This document shows positions 43,679-51,391 of a stretch of DNA of 64,000 bases, in pieces (positions within the stretch are counted from its first letter, which is position 1; every line of letters starts with the position of its first letter). Under the pieces are notes generated by a model. It saw only the letters and a program-made list of their open reading frames with translations. It searched no databases and had not been told where the DNA came from. The stretch comes from JAYPWI01 sp038135065 (lineage in GTDB: Bacteria > Actinomycetota > Acidimicrobiia > Acidimicrobiales > Poriferisodalaceae): assembly GCA_038135065.1 (NCBI GenBank), contig JAYPWI010000008.1:56245-120244 (forward strand), written 5' to 3'. Position numbers and translations under genes: made by a program.

Positions 43679-43684
43679 AATGTA
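43679..43684 (-). promoter_or_regulatory. -10 box (TACATT) of a likely leaderless promoter
   Basis: TACATT on the minus strand, 7 nt before the GTG at 43671; it decides the start of the ThDP alpha-type subunit. Confidence 0.5.
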
Positions 43685-43728
43685 GGGCCTGCACTGCGAG
43701 GGTGCGAGCCTGTCGGCGAACGCGACGA

Positions 43729-43754
43729 GGCCCCGGCACCGAGGTGCCGGGGCC
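43729..43754 (-). terminator. Strong GC hairpin after the ABC binding-protein gene
   Basis: GGCCCCGGCACC and GGTGCCGGGGCC are perfect 12-base complements with almost no loop, about 70 bp past the lipoprotein stop. There is no T-run, as is usual for terminators in GC-rich actinobacteria. Confidence 0.7.
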
Positions 43755-43822
43755 CCTGTTGGTCGCTCAGTTCTTCACGACGGCAGAACCGTCACGACGA
43801 ACCGGTACGAGGACCTCGCAGA

Positions 43823-45460
43823 TCAGCAGCCGCCGTTCTGCTTGTCCCATGCGCAGTTCGGGGTGGCACCGTTGGCGTCCACCACCGAGCCGACCTGGTT
43901 CCAGGTCTGGGCGCCGGCGTCGAACTGGCTGTACTCCGAACCCTCGATGAAGTAGGCGTCTGCGTTGCCGTACAGCTCCGTGGTCACTTCGTCGAGCACA
44001 CCCGGGTGGAAGATACGGAAGTTACGCAGGGCCAGCATCATGTTGGACCGGCTCAGACCGCCCGGAAGAGCGTCGGCAATTCGCAGCGCCTCCGAGAAGG
44101 CATACCCACGGAAGGTGCCCTCACCGGTCAGCGAAATGCCAGCGTCCTCACCAGCGTCGGTGATCAGCCCGTTCACGAACTGGATGAACGGCTCCTCCAT
44201 CTTCACTGCGTCGGTCGTGTCCTTGGCGCCACCGCCGACGACCCACCAGCCATTCGCCGCATCACCGGCCGGAGCCATGTACGCAGCAATCGGCTTGCAG
44301 ACCGACGGGGTGAATGCCGCCTCGATGTCTTCATTGAGGCCAGAGCTCTCGGCTTCCTGGACTGCCAGAAGACACGCGTTGCCAGCGGTCATCGAGATGA
44401 ACACGTCAGGACCACTCGCCGCAATCGTGGTGATCTCGTTGGTCACCGTCGGCGCAGCCGGATCGTGACGCACTGGCACGAACTCGCTCACCACGTCGGG
44501 GTTCGCTTCGGCGTAGGCCTTGAAGCCTTCCTCGTAAGCGAGGCCGAAGTCGTTGTCCATGACCAGACCGGCAACCTTGACGGGAAGCTGGTCAGCGAGG
44601 TTCACCTTGATCCAGGTACCCCACAGCACCGCTTCGGTGGAGTAGGACATCTGGTAGCTGGTGGTCCACGGGTGGTTCACCGGGTCACCCCAGGCCGGGT
44701 GGCCCGAAAGGTAGAACGGGTGGGGAATGCACTCGTCGTTGATCTTGTCGTACACGGCAAGACCGTTCGGCGAACCGAGGCCCTGGATCATGAACGGATT
44801 CTCCGACTCGATCAGCTCGTCGGTGAACTCGATCGTCTTGGCAGCGACGTACTCGTCGTCCTTGACGATCATGACGATGTCACGACCCCCCAGCACATCG
44901 AGGCTGTTGATGTAGTCGAACCAGATCTGCATGCCCAGGGTCAGGTTGCCGTAGGCGGCAAGCGCTCCCGACTGCACCGTGGTCTGGCCGAAGCGAATCT
45001 CGCTGTCGGTCAGGCCGGCCGTGTCGGACCAGTCCTCAGGGCACTCATTCAGGTCGATCTCGAAGCCCTCGGGCCCGCGGAGCACGTTGTCGTCGCCGAC
45101 ACCCCACTCACCGGACTCCATCATGGCCGTGGTCTCGGCGACGACCTGATCACGGTTCCAGGCCTCACGCTCCCAGATGCCGTCCATCGTGCTGACGTCG
45201 AAGTCAGGCATGTCAGACGACATTTCCTCTTCTTCTTCGTCACCCTCGCCGGACACAGCCTGTTCGACTGCCGACTGGCTCAGACCGCCGTCTTCTTCGA
45301 CGCCTTCCTCCTCGCCTTCTTCTTCAGTGCCCTCTTCTCCGCCGGAGGCCTCCTCGGAGCCGGCTTCGGTGTCACCGCCGTCGTCGCCGCCGCCACACGC
45401 TCCGGCGAACAAGCCGAGCGCGAACAACAACGCCAGTAGGCGTACAAGTCTGCTTCGCAT
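43823..45460 (-). CDS. ABC transporter substrate-binding lipoprotein, branched-chain amino acid type
   Basis: 545 aa. A lipoprotein signal ends in LFAGAC (lipobox Cys22), followed by about 70 residues dominated by Glu, Asp and Gly, then the periplasmic-binding domain of the LivJ/type 1 family (SEIRFGQTTVQSGALAAYGNLTLGMQIWFDYIN, DDEYVAAKTIEFTDELIE, FVPVRHDPAAPTVTNEITTIAASGPDVF). It captures a small ligand at the outer face of the membrane for an ABC importer. No permease or ATPase gene is adjacent, so it is an orphan. The ATG at 45460 gives a standard signal peptide; an in-frame start 10 residues upstream does not. Confidence 0.9.
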   Translation of the reverse strand: MRSRLVRLLALLFALGLFAGACGGGDDGGDTEAGSEEASGGEEGTEEEGEEEGVEEDGGLSQSAVEQAVSGEGDEEEEEMSSDMPDFDVSTMDGIWEREAWNRDQVVAETTAMMESGEWGVGDDNVLRGPEGFEIDLNECPEDWSDTAGLTDSEIRFGQTTVQSGALAAYGNLTLGMQIWFDYINSLDVLGGRDIVMIVKDDEYVAAKTIEFTDELIESENPFMIQGLGSPNGLAVYDKINDECIPHPFYLSGHPAWGDPVNHPWTTSYQMSYSTEAVLWGTWIKVNLADQLPVKVAGLVMDNDFGLAYEEGFKAYAEANPDVVSEFVPVRHDPAAPTVTNEITTIAASGPDVFISMTAGNACLLAVQEAESSGLNEDIEAAFTPSVCKPIAAYMAPAGDAANGWWVVGGGAKDTTDAVKMEEPFIQFVNGLITDAGEDAGISLTGEGTFRGYAFSEALRIADALPGGLSRSNMMLALRNFRIFHPGVLDEVTTELYGNADAYFIEGSEYSQFDAGAQTWNQVGSVVDANGATPNCAWDKQNGGC

Positions 45461-45541
45461 ACGTTGGTCTTTCTTTTGTCGGAAGTGCACGCAGATGCAC
45501 AGCGCCCTGTCCCCTCAGGACGATCCGGGCACCCTAGATCA

Positions 45542-45551
45542 AACGATCGTT
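45542..45551. promoter_or_regulatory. Perfect 10-bp palindrome AACGATCGTT, TetR-type operator candidate
   Basis: Located 82 bp upstream of the ABC binding-protein ATG and 57 bp past the epimerase stop. The form resembles TetR-family sites. No tetR gene is in the window. Confidence 0.4.
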
Positions 45552-45607
45552 CAGCCCTACTCGTGCGACGAATTGCCACCATTCCGTAACGACTGCAACA
45601 TTGACTG

Positions 45608-46717
45608 TCACGCCATGAACGAGCCGCGTTGGCCGCCCGGATTCTCTCGAGGGCCGTAGTAGCCGAAGCTCCAACCCGGTGTCGCCTCGAATGCGATGCC
45701 GGCCACATCGGCCGCAAAACGATCGACCATGGCGAGAAGGGCATCCTCGGACCGGTAGTCGAACGGGTCCTGCAGGCGCTGCCCCGTGGCGTCGTCCCCC
45801 ACGAGGTGCTCGGCTTGCCACCGCACGGTGCGGCGCATCCCGACCGCGGGATCGACCTGGTCCCGATAGCCCAGCTCGGTCCGGATTTTCTCGGTGGAGA
45901 GGATCCGGTGACTCGTCGAGTGGTTGTGGATGATGGGCCCACCGGGTGCCGCCTGGTTCCACGGCACCGAAACCATCTCCCACTGGTGGCCGAGTTCGGC
46001 GGCTACCAGTTCGGCGACCTGAGCGACGCTGAACTGCACGTCGTCACCGACGTTGTAGATCTGACCGGCCGAGCGGTCGATGTGATCGATGGCGAGCAGC
46101 ACGGCATGGGTTGCGTTCTCCACGAACGACGAGGTCATCACGGTGAGGCCACCGTCGGGCAGGATTACCCTGGTGCGCCCGTCGAGTGCCCTTTTGACCA
46201 GCGACCACTCCCGGGGAAGCACCTGATTGGGTCCGTAGATGTAGGGATAGCGGAAGTGGGTGGCATCGGGATGCAGATCGAACACCACCTGTTCGGACTC
46301 AGCGATCTTGCGGGGCCGGGGGCCATCGTCACCGTCGAGGGCAAGGGGGGCCTCTTCCCCGGTGGGCAGTGGCAACCCGCTCGGGACGTGCAGGTCGGGT
46401 TCGCCCCACCCCCGATAGGCGGGGGCACCCCCGATGCTGATCAGGCGAGGGGTCCGGCCGGCGAGGACCTTGACGATGGTGCGGAGCCGCCCGTACATGG
46501 CGAACACCACGTCCCAGGTTCGGCCCTCGATCGCAGCGGCGAATTGGTCCTCGTCGAAGGGATCGGTGTGGATGTGCTCGAGGTGGGCGGGGATGGTGTC
46601 CACCTCGTGCCGTCCCGTGTGCAGGATGGTCACCGAATGGCCGCGATCGACCAGGCCGTTGACGATGTGGGGTCCCGTCGGCCCCGTCCCACCGATCACC
46701 AAGATGTCCAGGCTCAT
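45608..46717 (-). CDS. NAD-dependent epimerase/dehydratase family protein (extended SDR)
   Basis: 369 aa. The Rossmann motif is ILVIGGTGPTGPHIV at residues 5-19, followed by a TGRHE turn, RLISIGGAPAYRGWG, and HFRYPYIYGPNQVLPREWSLVKRAL, which is the substrate-binding part of extended SDRs. The catalytic Tyr-x-x-x-Lys pair of true epimerases is not evident, so it may be an atypical or NAD(P)-binding reductase. The ATG overlaps the stop of the FMN/F420-binding protein (ATGA), so the two are coupled. Substrate unknown. Confidence 0.8.
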   Translation of the reverse strand: MSLDILVIGGTGPTGPHIVNGLVDRGHSVTILHTGRHEVDTIPAHLEHIHTDPFDEDQFAAAIEGRTWDVVFAMYGRLRTIVKVLAGRTPRLISIGGAPAYRGWGEPDLHVPSGLPLPTGEEAPLALDGDDGPRPRKIAESEQVVFDLHPDATHFRYPYIYGPNQVLPREWSLVKRALDGRTRVILPDGGLTVMTSSFVENATHAVLLAIDHIDRSAGQIYNVGDDVQFSVAQVAELVAAELGHQWEMVSVPWNQAAPGGPIIHNHSTSHRILSTEKIRTELGYRDQVDPAVGMRRTVRWQAEHLVGDDATGQRLQDPFDYRSEDALLAMVDRFAADVAGIAFEATPGWSFGYYGPRENPGGQRGSFMA

Positions 46718-47235
46718 GCCGAGCCCTCCCCCGTCTCTTGTTCGGTTCGGCGAGCGGCCTGGTACTCACGATCGGCCCGTTTGCCTTCGTAGACCCGCAT
46801 GTCGATCGCTCGAACGGCATTGCGGGCACTGCGGGGCTCGAGGCGGAACAGCACCCGAGGCTCGGTCCGCATGTTCGCCAGGAAGGCCTCGGCCGCAGCA
46901 TCCCCCTGAGCCCGCCGGACGTACTTGTCGACCAACATGGCACTGATCGGCCAGATGTCGGCGGTGTCGGGGTCGATGAAGGTCACCGGGCCGTCACACC
47001 CGACGTGGGCTGCCACCGGCGCCATCGCCTCGATGCACAGCGACGCCCGGGGATCGGCCATCAGCTGGCGACACCACACCCGGGTGCTCGTCCCGGTCAG
47101 CCAGAACGCATTCTCGTGCCACAACCACCACACGGGCACCGTGTACGGCAGACCATCGCCACGCAGGGTGGCCAACACCCCGACATGGGGTTGATCGAGG
47201 AACTCGTCGAGATCTGCTCCGGTGAGGCGCGGCAT
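46714..47235 (-). CDS. Pyridoxamine 5'-phosphate oxidase-like split-barrel protein (FMN/F420 type)
   Basis: 173 aa split beta-barrel. The start LTGADLDEFLDQPHVGVLATLRGDGLPYTVPVWWLWHENAFWLTG is the flavin-or-F420-binding front, followed by R-x-x-L-x-x-DPRASLCIE. This subgroup is common in actinobacteria as F420-dependent reductases (FDOR-B like) or biliverdin-type reductases. A TAGCGT box lies 6 nt before the ATG. The gene is divergent from the acyl-CoA dehydrogenase at 47293 and coupled to the extended SDR gene. Confidence 0.82.
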   Translation of the reverse strand: MPRLTGADLDEFLDQPHVGVLATLRGDGLPYTVPVWWLWHENAFWLTGTSTRVWCRQLMADPRASLCIEAMAPVAAHVGCDGPVTFIDPDTADIWPISAMLVDKYVRRAQGDAAAEAFLANMRTEPRVLFRLEPRSARNAVRAIDMRVYEGKRADREYQAARRTEQETGEGSA

Positions 47236-47241
47236 GAGGCA

Positions 47242-47247
47242 ACGCTA
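47242..47247 (-). promoter_or_regulatory. -10 box (TAGCGT) of a likely leaderless promoter
   Basis: TAGCGT on the minus strand, 6 nt before the ATG at 47235. Confidence 0.55.
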
Positions 47248-47279
47248 ACCGCAAGGCTGCGTTCGGGCCGTCAACGTGC

Positions 47280-47285
47280 GACCAT
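47280..47285 (+). promoter_or_regulatory. -10-like GACCAT of a likely leaderless promoter
   Basis: GACCAT ends 7 nt before the ATG at 47293. The same hexamer stands 6 nt before the GTG at 56852, a paralogous gene, which supports both starts. Confidence 0.45.
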
Positions 47286-47292
47286 GGCAGCC

Positions 47293-48564
47293 ATGAGCGA
47301 GGCCGACCTGCCGTTCGACCCCAGCGATGCCGCATCGGTCGGTGCTGCAGCCGATGCCTGGTTNNNNNNNNNNGACCCGACCCTGCGCCTGGGCACCTGG
47401 TGGCAGCTGCTGGCCGACGCAGGATGGGCTTTTCCGAGCTGGCCGACCGGGTTCGGCGGCCACGGCCTTTCCCGTTCAGTGGCCCGGGCCGCGATCACCT
47501 CCCGCCGCCGGGCAGGGGCGTACGGCCCCCCGAACGGGGTCGCCACCTTCCTCTCCGCCCCCACCCTGCTGACCTATGGCACCCCCGAACAGCAGCAGAA
47601 GTACATGCCAGGCATCGTGTCGGGGGTGGACCAATGGTGCCAGCTGTTCTCCGAACCGGGATCGGGCTCGGACATGGCCAGCCTGGCTACCAGAGCGGTC
47701 CGTGACGGAGACGAATGGGTGGTCAACGGCCAGAAGGTGTGGAACTCGGGTGCCCAGCGGGCTCGGTACGGCATCCTGATCGCCCGTACCGACGTAGATC
47801 AGCCCAAGCATCGGGGCATCACCTATTTCCTGATCGACATGACCCAGGACGGGGTCGACGTTCGGCCCCTGCGGGAGATGACGGGCGACGCAGCATTCAA
47901 CGAGGTGTTCCTCTCCGATGCCCGGGTCGCCGAAGTGGACCGACTGGGAGACCTCGGCGACGGCTGGCGGGTCGCCATGACCACCCTGTCCCACGAACGA
48001 GATCCCGACAACGCAGGGATGGGCGACAGTGATGCCTTCGGGGACGTGGACCTCGACATGACGGTGGCCGACCATGCGACCCAGGCCGCCAACCGGATCG
48101 ACGGCTTCTCCCTCGCCATGCGGGGCGGGGTCACCGCAGTGCTCGACGAGGTGATGGCCGCGCGGGGCGCCCACGAGGACCCCCTGGTCCGCCAGGACCT
48201 GATGAAGATCCTCGAGCTGCGACGGACGAGCCGTTGGTCCGGGCAGCGGGCCGCAGCAGCAGCGAAGGCAGGCGGGCAACCTGGGCCCGAGATCTCCACC
48301 CTCAAGCTGGTGGGATCCGAACTTGGCCGGTCGATGCGCGAAACCGGTCTGGCCGCCATGGGTCCGGCGGGCATGTTGTGGGGCGAGGACGCCCCGACCG
48401 GGGGTCTGTTTCACGCCTACGCCATGTTCACCCCAGCCCAGTCGATCGCCGGGGGCAGCGACGAGATCCAACGCAACATCATCGGGGAGCGGGTGCTGGG
48501 TCTCCCCCGAGAACCCGGCGAAGACGAACAGCGCACCACCCCCTGGTCGGAGCTTCGCCGATGA
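47293..48564 (+). CDS. Acyl-CoA dehydrogenase, with a 10-N scaffold gap near its N-terminus
   Basis: About 423-424 aa. After the gap come WWQLLADAGWAFPSWP, YGPPNGVATFLSAPTLLTYG, the FSEPGSGSD FAD motif, KVWNSGAQ, PKHRGITYFLIDM and the C-terminal GGSDEIQRNIIGERVLGLPREP tail. The frame is the same on both sides of the gap. Paralogues at 52770 and 56852 have one residue more in this stretch, so the true gap may be 13 bp. The stop overlaps the ATG of the Ldi-like gene (ATGATGA), so the two proteins should be made together. Confidence 0.88.
   Translation: MSEADLPFDPSDAASVGAAADAWXXXXDPTLRLGTWWQLLADAGWAFPSWPTGFGGHGLSRSVARAAITSRRRAGAYGPPNGVATFLSAPTLLTYGTPEQQQKYMPGIVSGVDQWCQLFSEPGSGSDMASLATRAVRDGDEWVVNGQKVWNSGAQRARYGILIARTDVDQPKHRGITYFLIDMTQDGVDVRPLREMTGDAAFNEVFLSDARVAEVDRLGDLGDGWRVAMTTLSHERDPDNAGMGDSDAFGDVDLDMTVADHATQAANRIDGFSLAMRGGVTAVLDEVMAARGAHEDPLVRQDLMKILELRRTSRWSGQRAAAAAKAGGQPGPEISTLKLVGSELGRSMRETGLAAMGPAGMLWGEDAPTGGLFHAYAMFTPAQSIAGGSDEIQRNIIGERVLGLPREPGEDEQRTTPWSELRR
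47364..47373. other. Scaffold gap (10 N)
   Basis: Ten Ns within the acyl-CoA dehydrogenase gene. Comparison with its paralogues suggests 13 missing bases, which keeps the frame. Confidence 0.85.
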
Positions 48565-50051
48565 TGCAACACAACGGCCTGTCCGACCGCTCCCTGGGGT
48601 GGCTCCGCTATCTCGATCGCAAGGCCCGGACCCCAGACGACTGGGGTCCGCAGGGATCCCCTCATCCCCACTGGGACGATCGTTCCGATCCGCCGATGGC
48701 CAGCTGGCACCGCTTCGATCTCGTCGACTCCTCCTACGCACTGGGCCTCATGGCCCACCGCACCCCGGCCTGGACCGAGCCCTACACGGCGATACTGGAC
48801 GAGCTGATCGAGCGACACACGGGCTGGTGGTCGGCCGCCGACTGGCTCACCCAGTTCGGGCCCGACCCCGACCGGGCCACCTACCCCGACGCCTACCGGG
48901 CCCTGATCCCCGCTGAGGTCTGGGGTAGGTACGACGTGCCTGGGTGGACGGCCAACGGCATCGAGCCGTGGGGCACCCAGATGGACCCCATCGCAGCCGA
49001 CGGCATGCTGTTCTACAAGGGGTTCTTCCTCGTGCTGCTCGGGATCCGGTCGATGATCGCCGCCCACCAGGGACCCGGGGGCGACCGCTGGAACCAGCCC
49101 TTCGAGATGATCAGAGACGGCGAGCACACGTTCACCTGGACCCATTCGGCCATCGCCGATCATCTGCGACAACAGTGGCTGGCCGCCCCCATCGGCTGTC
49201 ACTGAGAGAACACCAAGATCTGGCCGTTCTGACTGGCCGGAGCGGGTCTCGGTCTGAGACTCCACGACAACCGCCACGGCACCGACCACCACCAGGCCGC
49301 TGCCGAGCCCTGGTGGGCCTACGCCCGCACCCACTACCTCGGCCTCGACGGCTCGGACGCACCGACCTCGACGACCCTGTACTACGACCCGGTCCTCGAC
49401 CTCCACCACCGGGTGTCGGCCGGAGGGGCCCTGACCACCGCCTTCTACGCGGCACCCCAGTTCCCCGACGACGCCCGGCGACTCCTCGACGGTGCTCTGA
49501 GCGCTGTTCGGTGGGATCGGGCCATCGAGGGCCCGGTCCGTCCCGGACGCGGCTTGGGCAGTTCTCTGGTGCTGGCCCGCGAGTGGGGTATGACCGAACT
49601 CGACGAGCGCCTCTCAGCGGCTGCTGAAGCTCACTACGGCCCCACCTGGGACCTCGAGCGCCGAGAGTTCACCTGGACCATGGGCCTCGACGAGGACCAC
49701 CCGAGGGGCCAGTTCAACGCCTTCATGGCGGCCGCCGAAGCGGCCGGTGAGGGCCGGTGGAGTGCCCTGGCCGCAGGCCCGGTCACCCCCATGCCCCAGA
49801 TCGTGGGGGTCGACTTTCCCGACATGGCCCTGCGGCGGGCCGAGTGGATCAACGGACACCTCTTCGTGGGGCTGGCCCCCCGCCACGAGGACCCCAGCCG
49901 CCGGACCTCGTTCCGCATCACCGGGGTCGAGCCCCGCATGTGGGAGCTGCTCGGCATCGATGGGGCGTCAATGGACGTGACTGCCCGGGACGTGCTGGTC
50001 CGAGTCCCCATGGTCAACGCCGACATCGAGTTCGTACCCAGCAGCTACTGA
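48561..50051 (+). CDS. Putative double-selenocysteine linalool dehydratase-isomerase (Ldi) family protein
   Basis: One frame of 497 codons runs from the ATG at 48561 to the TGA at 50049, broken only by TGA at codons 215 (49203) and 224 (49230). The nine-codon spacing and the context (x-E-N-T-K-I-W-P-F-x, then GLRLHD and H-GTD) match the C-E-P...F-P-x-C element holding the two active-site cysteines of linalool dehydratase-isomerase (C171 and C180, as I recall). Asp53 and Tyr59 keep the spacing of the enzyme's Asp/Tyr pair, whereas the expected His of the Y-x-G-H element is Phe155. High GC3 continues through both TGAs, and each is followed by a hairpin. I infer selenocysteine at both, in a cofactor-free (de)hydratase or isomerase of an alkenol. 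It may instead be a pseudogene with two nonsense mutations, which I think less likely. Confidence 0.72.
49220..49240 (+). promoter_or_regulatory. SECIS-like hairpin for the first in-frame TGA
   Basis: CTGGCC and GGCCGG pair over 6 bp (one G-U) around a 9-nt loop that begins with GU. The loop starts 21 nt after the TGA at 49203-49205, inside the usual bacterial range, and contains the second TGA. Confidence 0.5.
49244..49262 (+). promoter_or_regulatory. SECIS-like hairpin for the second in-frame TGA
   Basis: GGGTCTC (49244-49250) pairs with GAGACTC (49256-49262) over 7 bp (one G-U) around the loop GGTCT (49251-49255). The loop sits 19-23 nt after the TGA at 49230-49232, the position of GGUCU in the E. 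coli fdhF SECIS as I recall it. Codons +7 and +8 are GGT CTG in both. Confidence 0.65.
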
Positions 50052-50161
50052 GCCTCCGAGTCCTCCAGCCGAGCCCGACCCGGTCGACGGGATGTACCGT
50101 GATCAGCGACGATGCAGCCCCGGCGCCGCACGGCAAGGGGCAGGCAGAAGGGGGACATGCC

Positions 50162-51382
50162 ATGACACCCGTACTCGAGGGCCTCAGGATCATCGAAGGT
50201 TCGGCCTTCGTGGCCGCTCCGCTGGGAGGCATGACCCTGGCCCAGCTCGGCGCCGACGTCATCCGCTTCGACGCCATCGGCGGTGGTCTCGACTACCAGC
50301 GATGGCCGGTCACCGACGAAGGGGTCAGCCTGTTCTGGGCCGGTCTCAACAAGGGAAAGCGTTCCATTCAGGTCGACCTCCGCAACCCCGAAGGGCGGGA
50401 GATCATCACCGAATTGATCACCGCACCCGGCGACGAGAACGGGATCTTTCTCTCCAACTTCCCCGAACAGGGATGGCTGTCCGACGACGCCTTGCGGGCC
50501 CGGCGGGACGACCTCATCTACATGAACATCATCGGCAACCCCGACGAATCCACGGCCGTCGACTACACGGTCAACCCGTCGTCGGGGTTCGCTATGGCGA
50601 CCGGTCCGTCCGGGTCGAGCATGCCGACCAACCACGTGCTGCCCGCCTGGGACACTGCCACCGGGCTGACCACCGCCCTGGGCCTGTTGGCCGCTGAACG
50701 ATTCCGCACCCGGACCGGCCAGGGGCAATTGGCCAAGATCTCCCTCACCGACGTGGCCTTCGCCATGGTGGCCAACCTGGGCTACATGGCCCAGGCCCAG
50801 CTGACCAAGCGGGACCGTCTCCCCATGGGCAACGACCTCTACGGGGCATTCGGTCGCGACTTCCCCACCCAGGACAACCGTCGGGTGATGGTGGTGGCCA
50901 TCAGCCGCCGCCAGTGGGAGAGCTTGGCCGAGGCCACCGAGATCCTCGAGCACCTGCCCGCCATCGAGAAGGCCCTCGACGTCGACCTTTCCAAGGAGGG
51001 CGACCGGTGGGACGCCCGGGACGCCATCGCCGCGTTCATCGCCCCCTACATAGCCCGCCACACCCTCGACGAGCTGCGTGAGCGCTTCGACGCCCATGGG
51101 GTCTGCTGGGGCCCCTACCAGACCTTCGTGCAGTTGGTGAACGACGACCCCCGGTGCTCGACGGCCAACCCGATGTTCAGCCGGATCGACCAGCCCGGCG
51201 TCGGTCGGATCCTGGCCCCCGGCTCACCGTTGTCGTTCTCGGCCATCGGGCGCGGACACCCGGCGCCGGCCCCCCGGCTGGGCCAGCACACCGACGAGGT
51301 GCTGCTCGACGTGTTGGGCATGACCAGCCACGACGTTGGGCTGCTCCACGACAAGGGCGTGGTGGCCGGCCCCGAGATGTGA
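50162..51382 (+). CDS. mct: 2-methylfumaryl-CoA (mesaconyl-CoA) isomerase-like CaiB family CoA-transferase
   Basis: 406 aa type III CoA-transferase. The N-terminal LRIIEGSAFVAAPLGGMTLAQLGADVIRFDAIGGGLDYQRWPVT, the FWAGLNKGKRSI segment, NHVLPAWDTATGLTTALGLLAAER and the C-terminal RLGQHTDEVLLDVLG...VVAGPE match, from memory, the mesaconyl-CoA C1-C4 CoA transferase (Mct) of the 3-hydroxypropionate bicycle. That enzyme moves CoA within mesaconyl-CoA. None of the other bicycle genes are here, so a related intramolecular CoA transfer on a branched dicarboxylate is possible. The ATG has an AGAAGGGGG ribosome site. It lies 110 bp after the Ldi-like gene. Confidence 0.75.
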   Translation: MTPVLEGLRIIEGSAFVAAPLGGMTLAQLGADVIRFDAIGGGLDYQRWPVTDEGVSLFWAGLNKGKRSIQVDLRNPEGREIITELITAPGDENGIFLSNFPEQGWLSDDALRARRDDLIYMNIIGNPDESTAVDYTVNPSSGFAMATGPSGSSMPTNHVLPAWDTATGLTTALGLLAAERFRTRTGQGQLAKISLTDVAFAMVANLGYMAQAQLTKRDRLPMGNDLYGAFGRDFPTQDNRRVMVVAISRRQWESLAEATEILEHLPAIEKALDVDLSKEGDRWDARDAIAAFIAPYIARHTLDELRERFDAHGVCWGPYQTFVQLVNDDPRCSTANPMFSRIDQPGVGRILAPGSPLSFSAIGRGHPAPAPRLGQHTDEVLLDVLGMTSHDVGLLHDKGVVAGPEM

Positions 51383-51391
51383 GGCCCTCCC

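Noticed and set aside
49203..49232. General reassignment of TGA to an amino acid in this organism
   Set aside because: TGA is the normal stop of many genes here (for example 779, 2017, 3120, 5262, 9476, 50051), so a code change is excluded; only local recoding remains.
48561..50051. Two separate genes (48561-49205 and 49413-50051) or a decayed pseudogene
   Set aside because: Both lie in one frame, the 207 bp between keep strong G/C third positions and family sequence, and the only lesions are the two TGAs at catalytic-cysteine positions with hairpins after them. Recoding explains the data better, though it is unproven.
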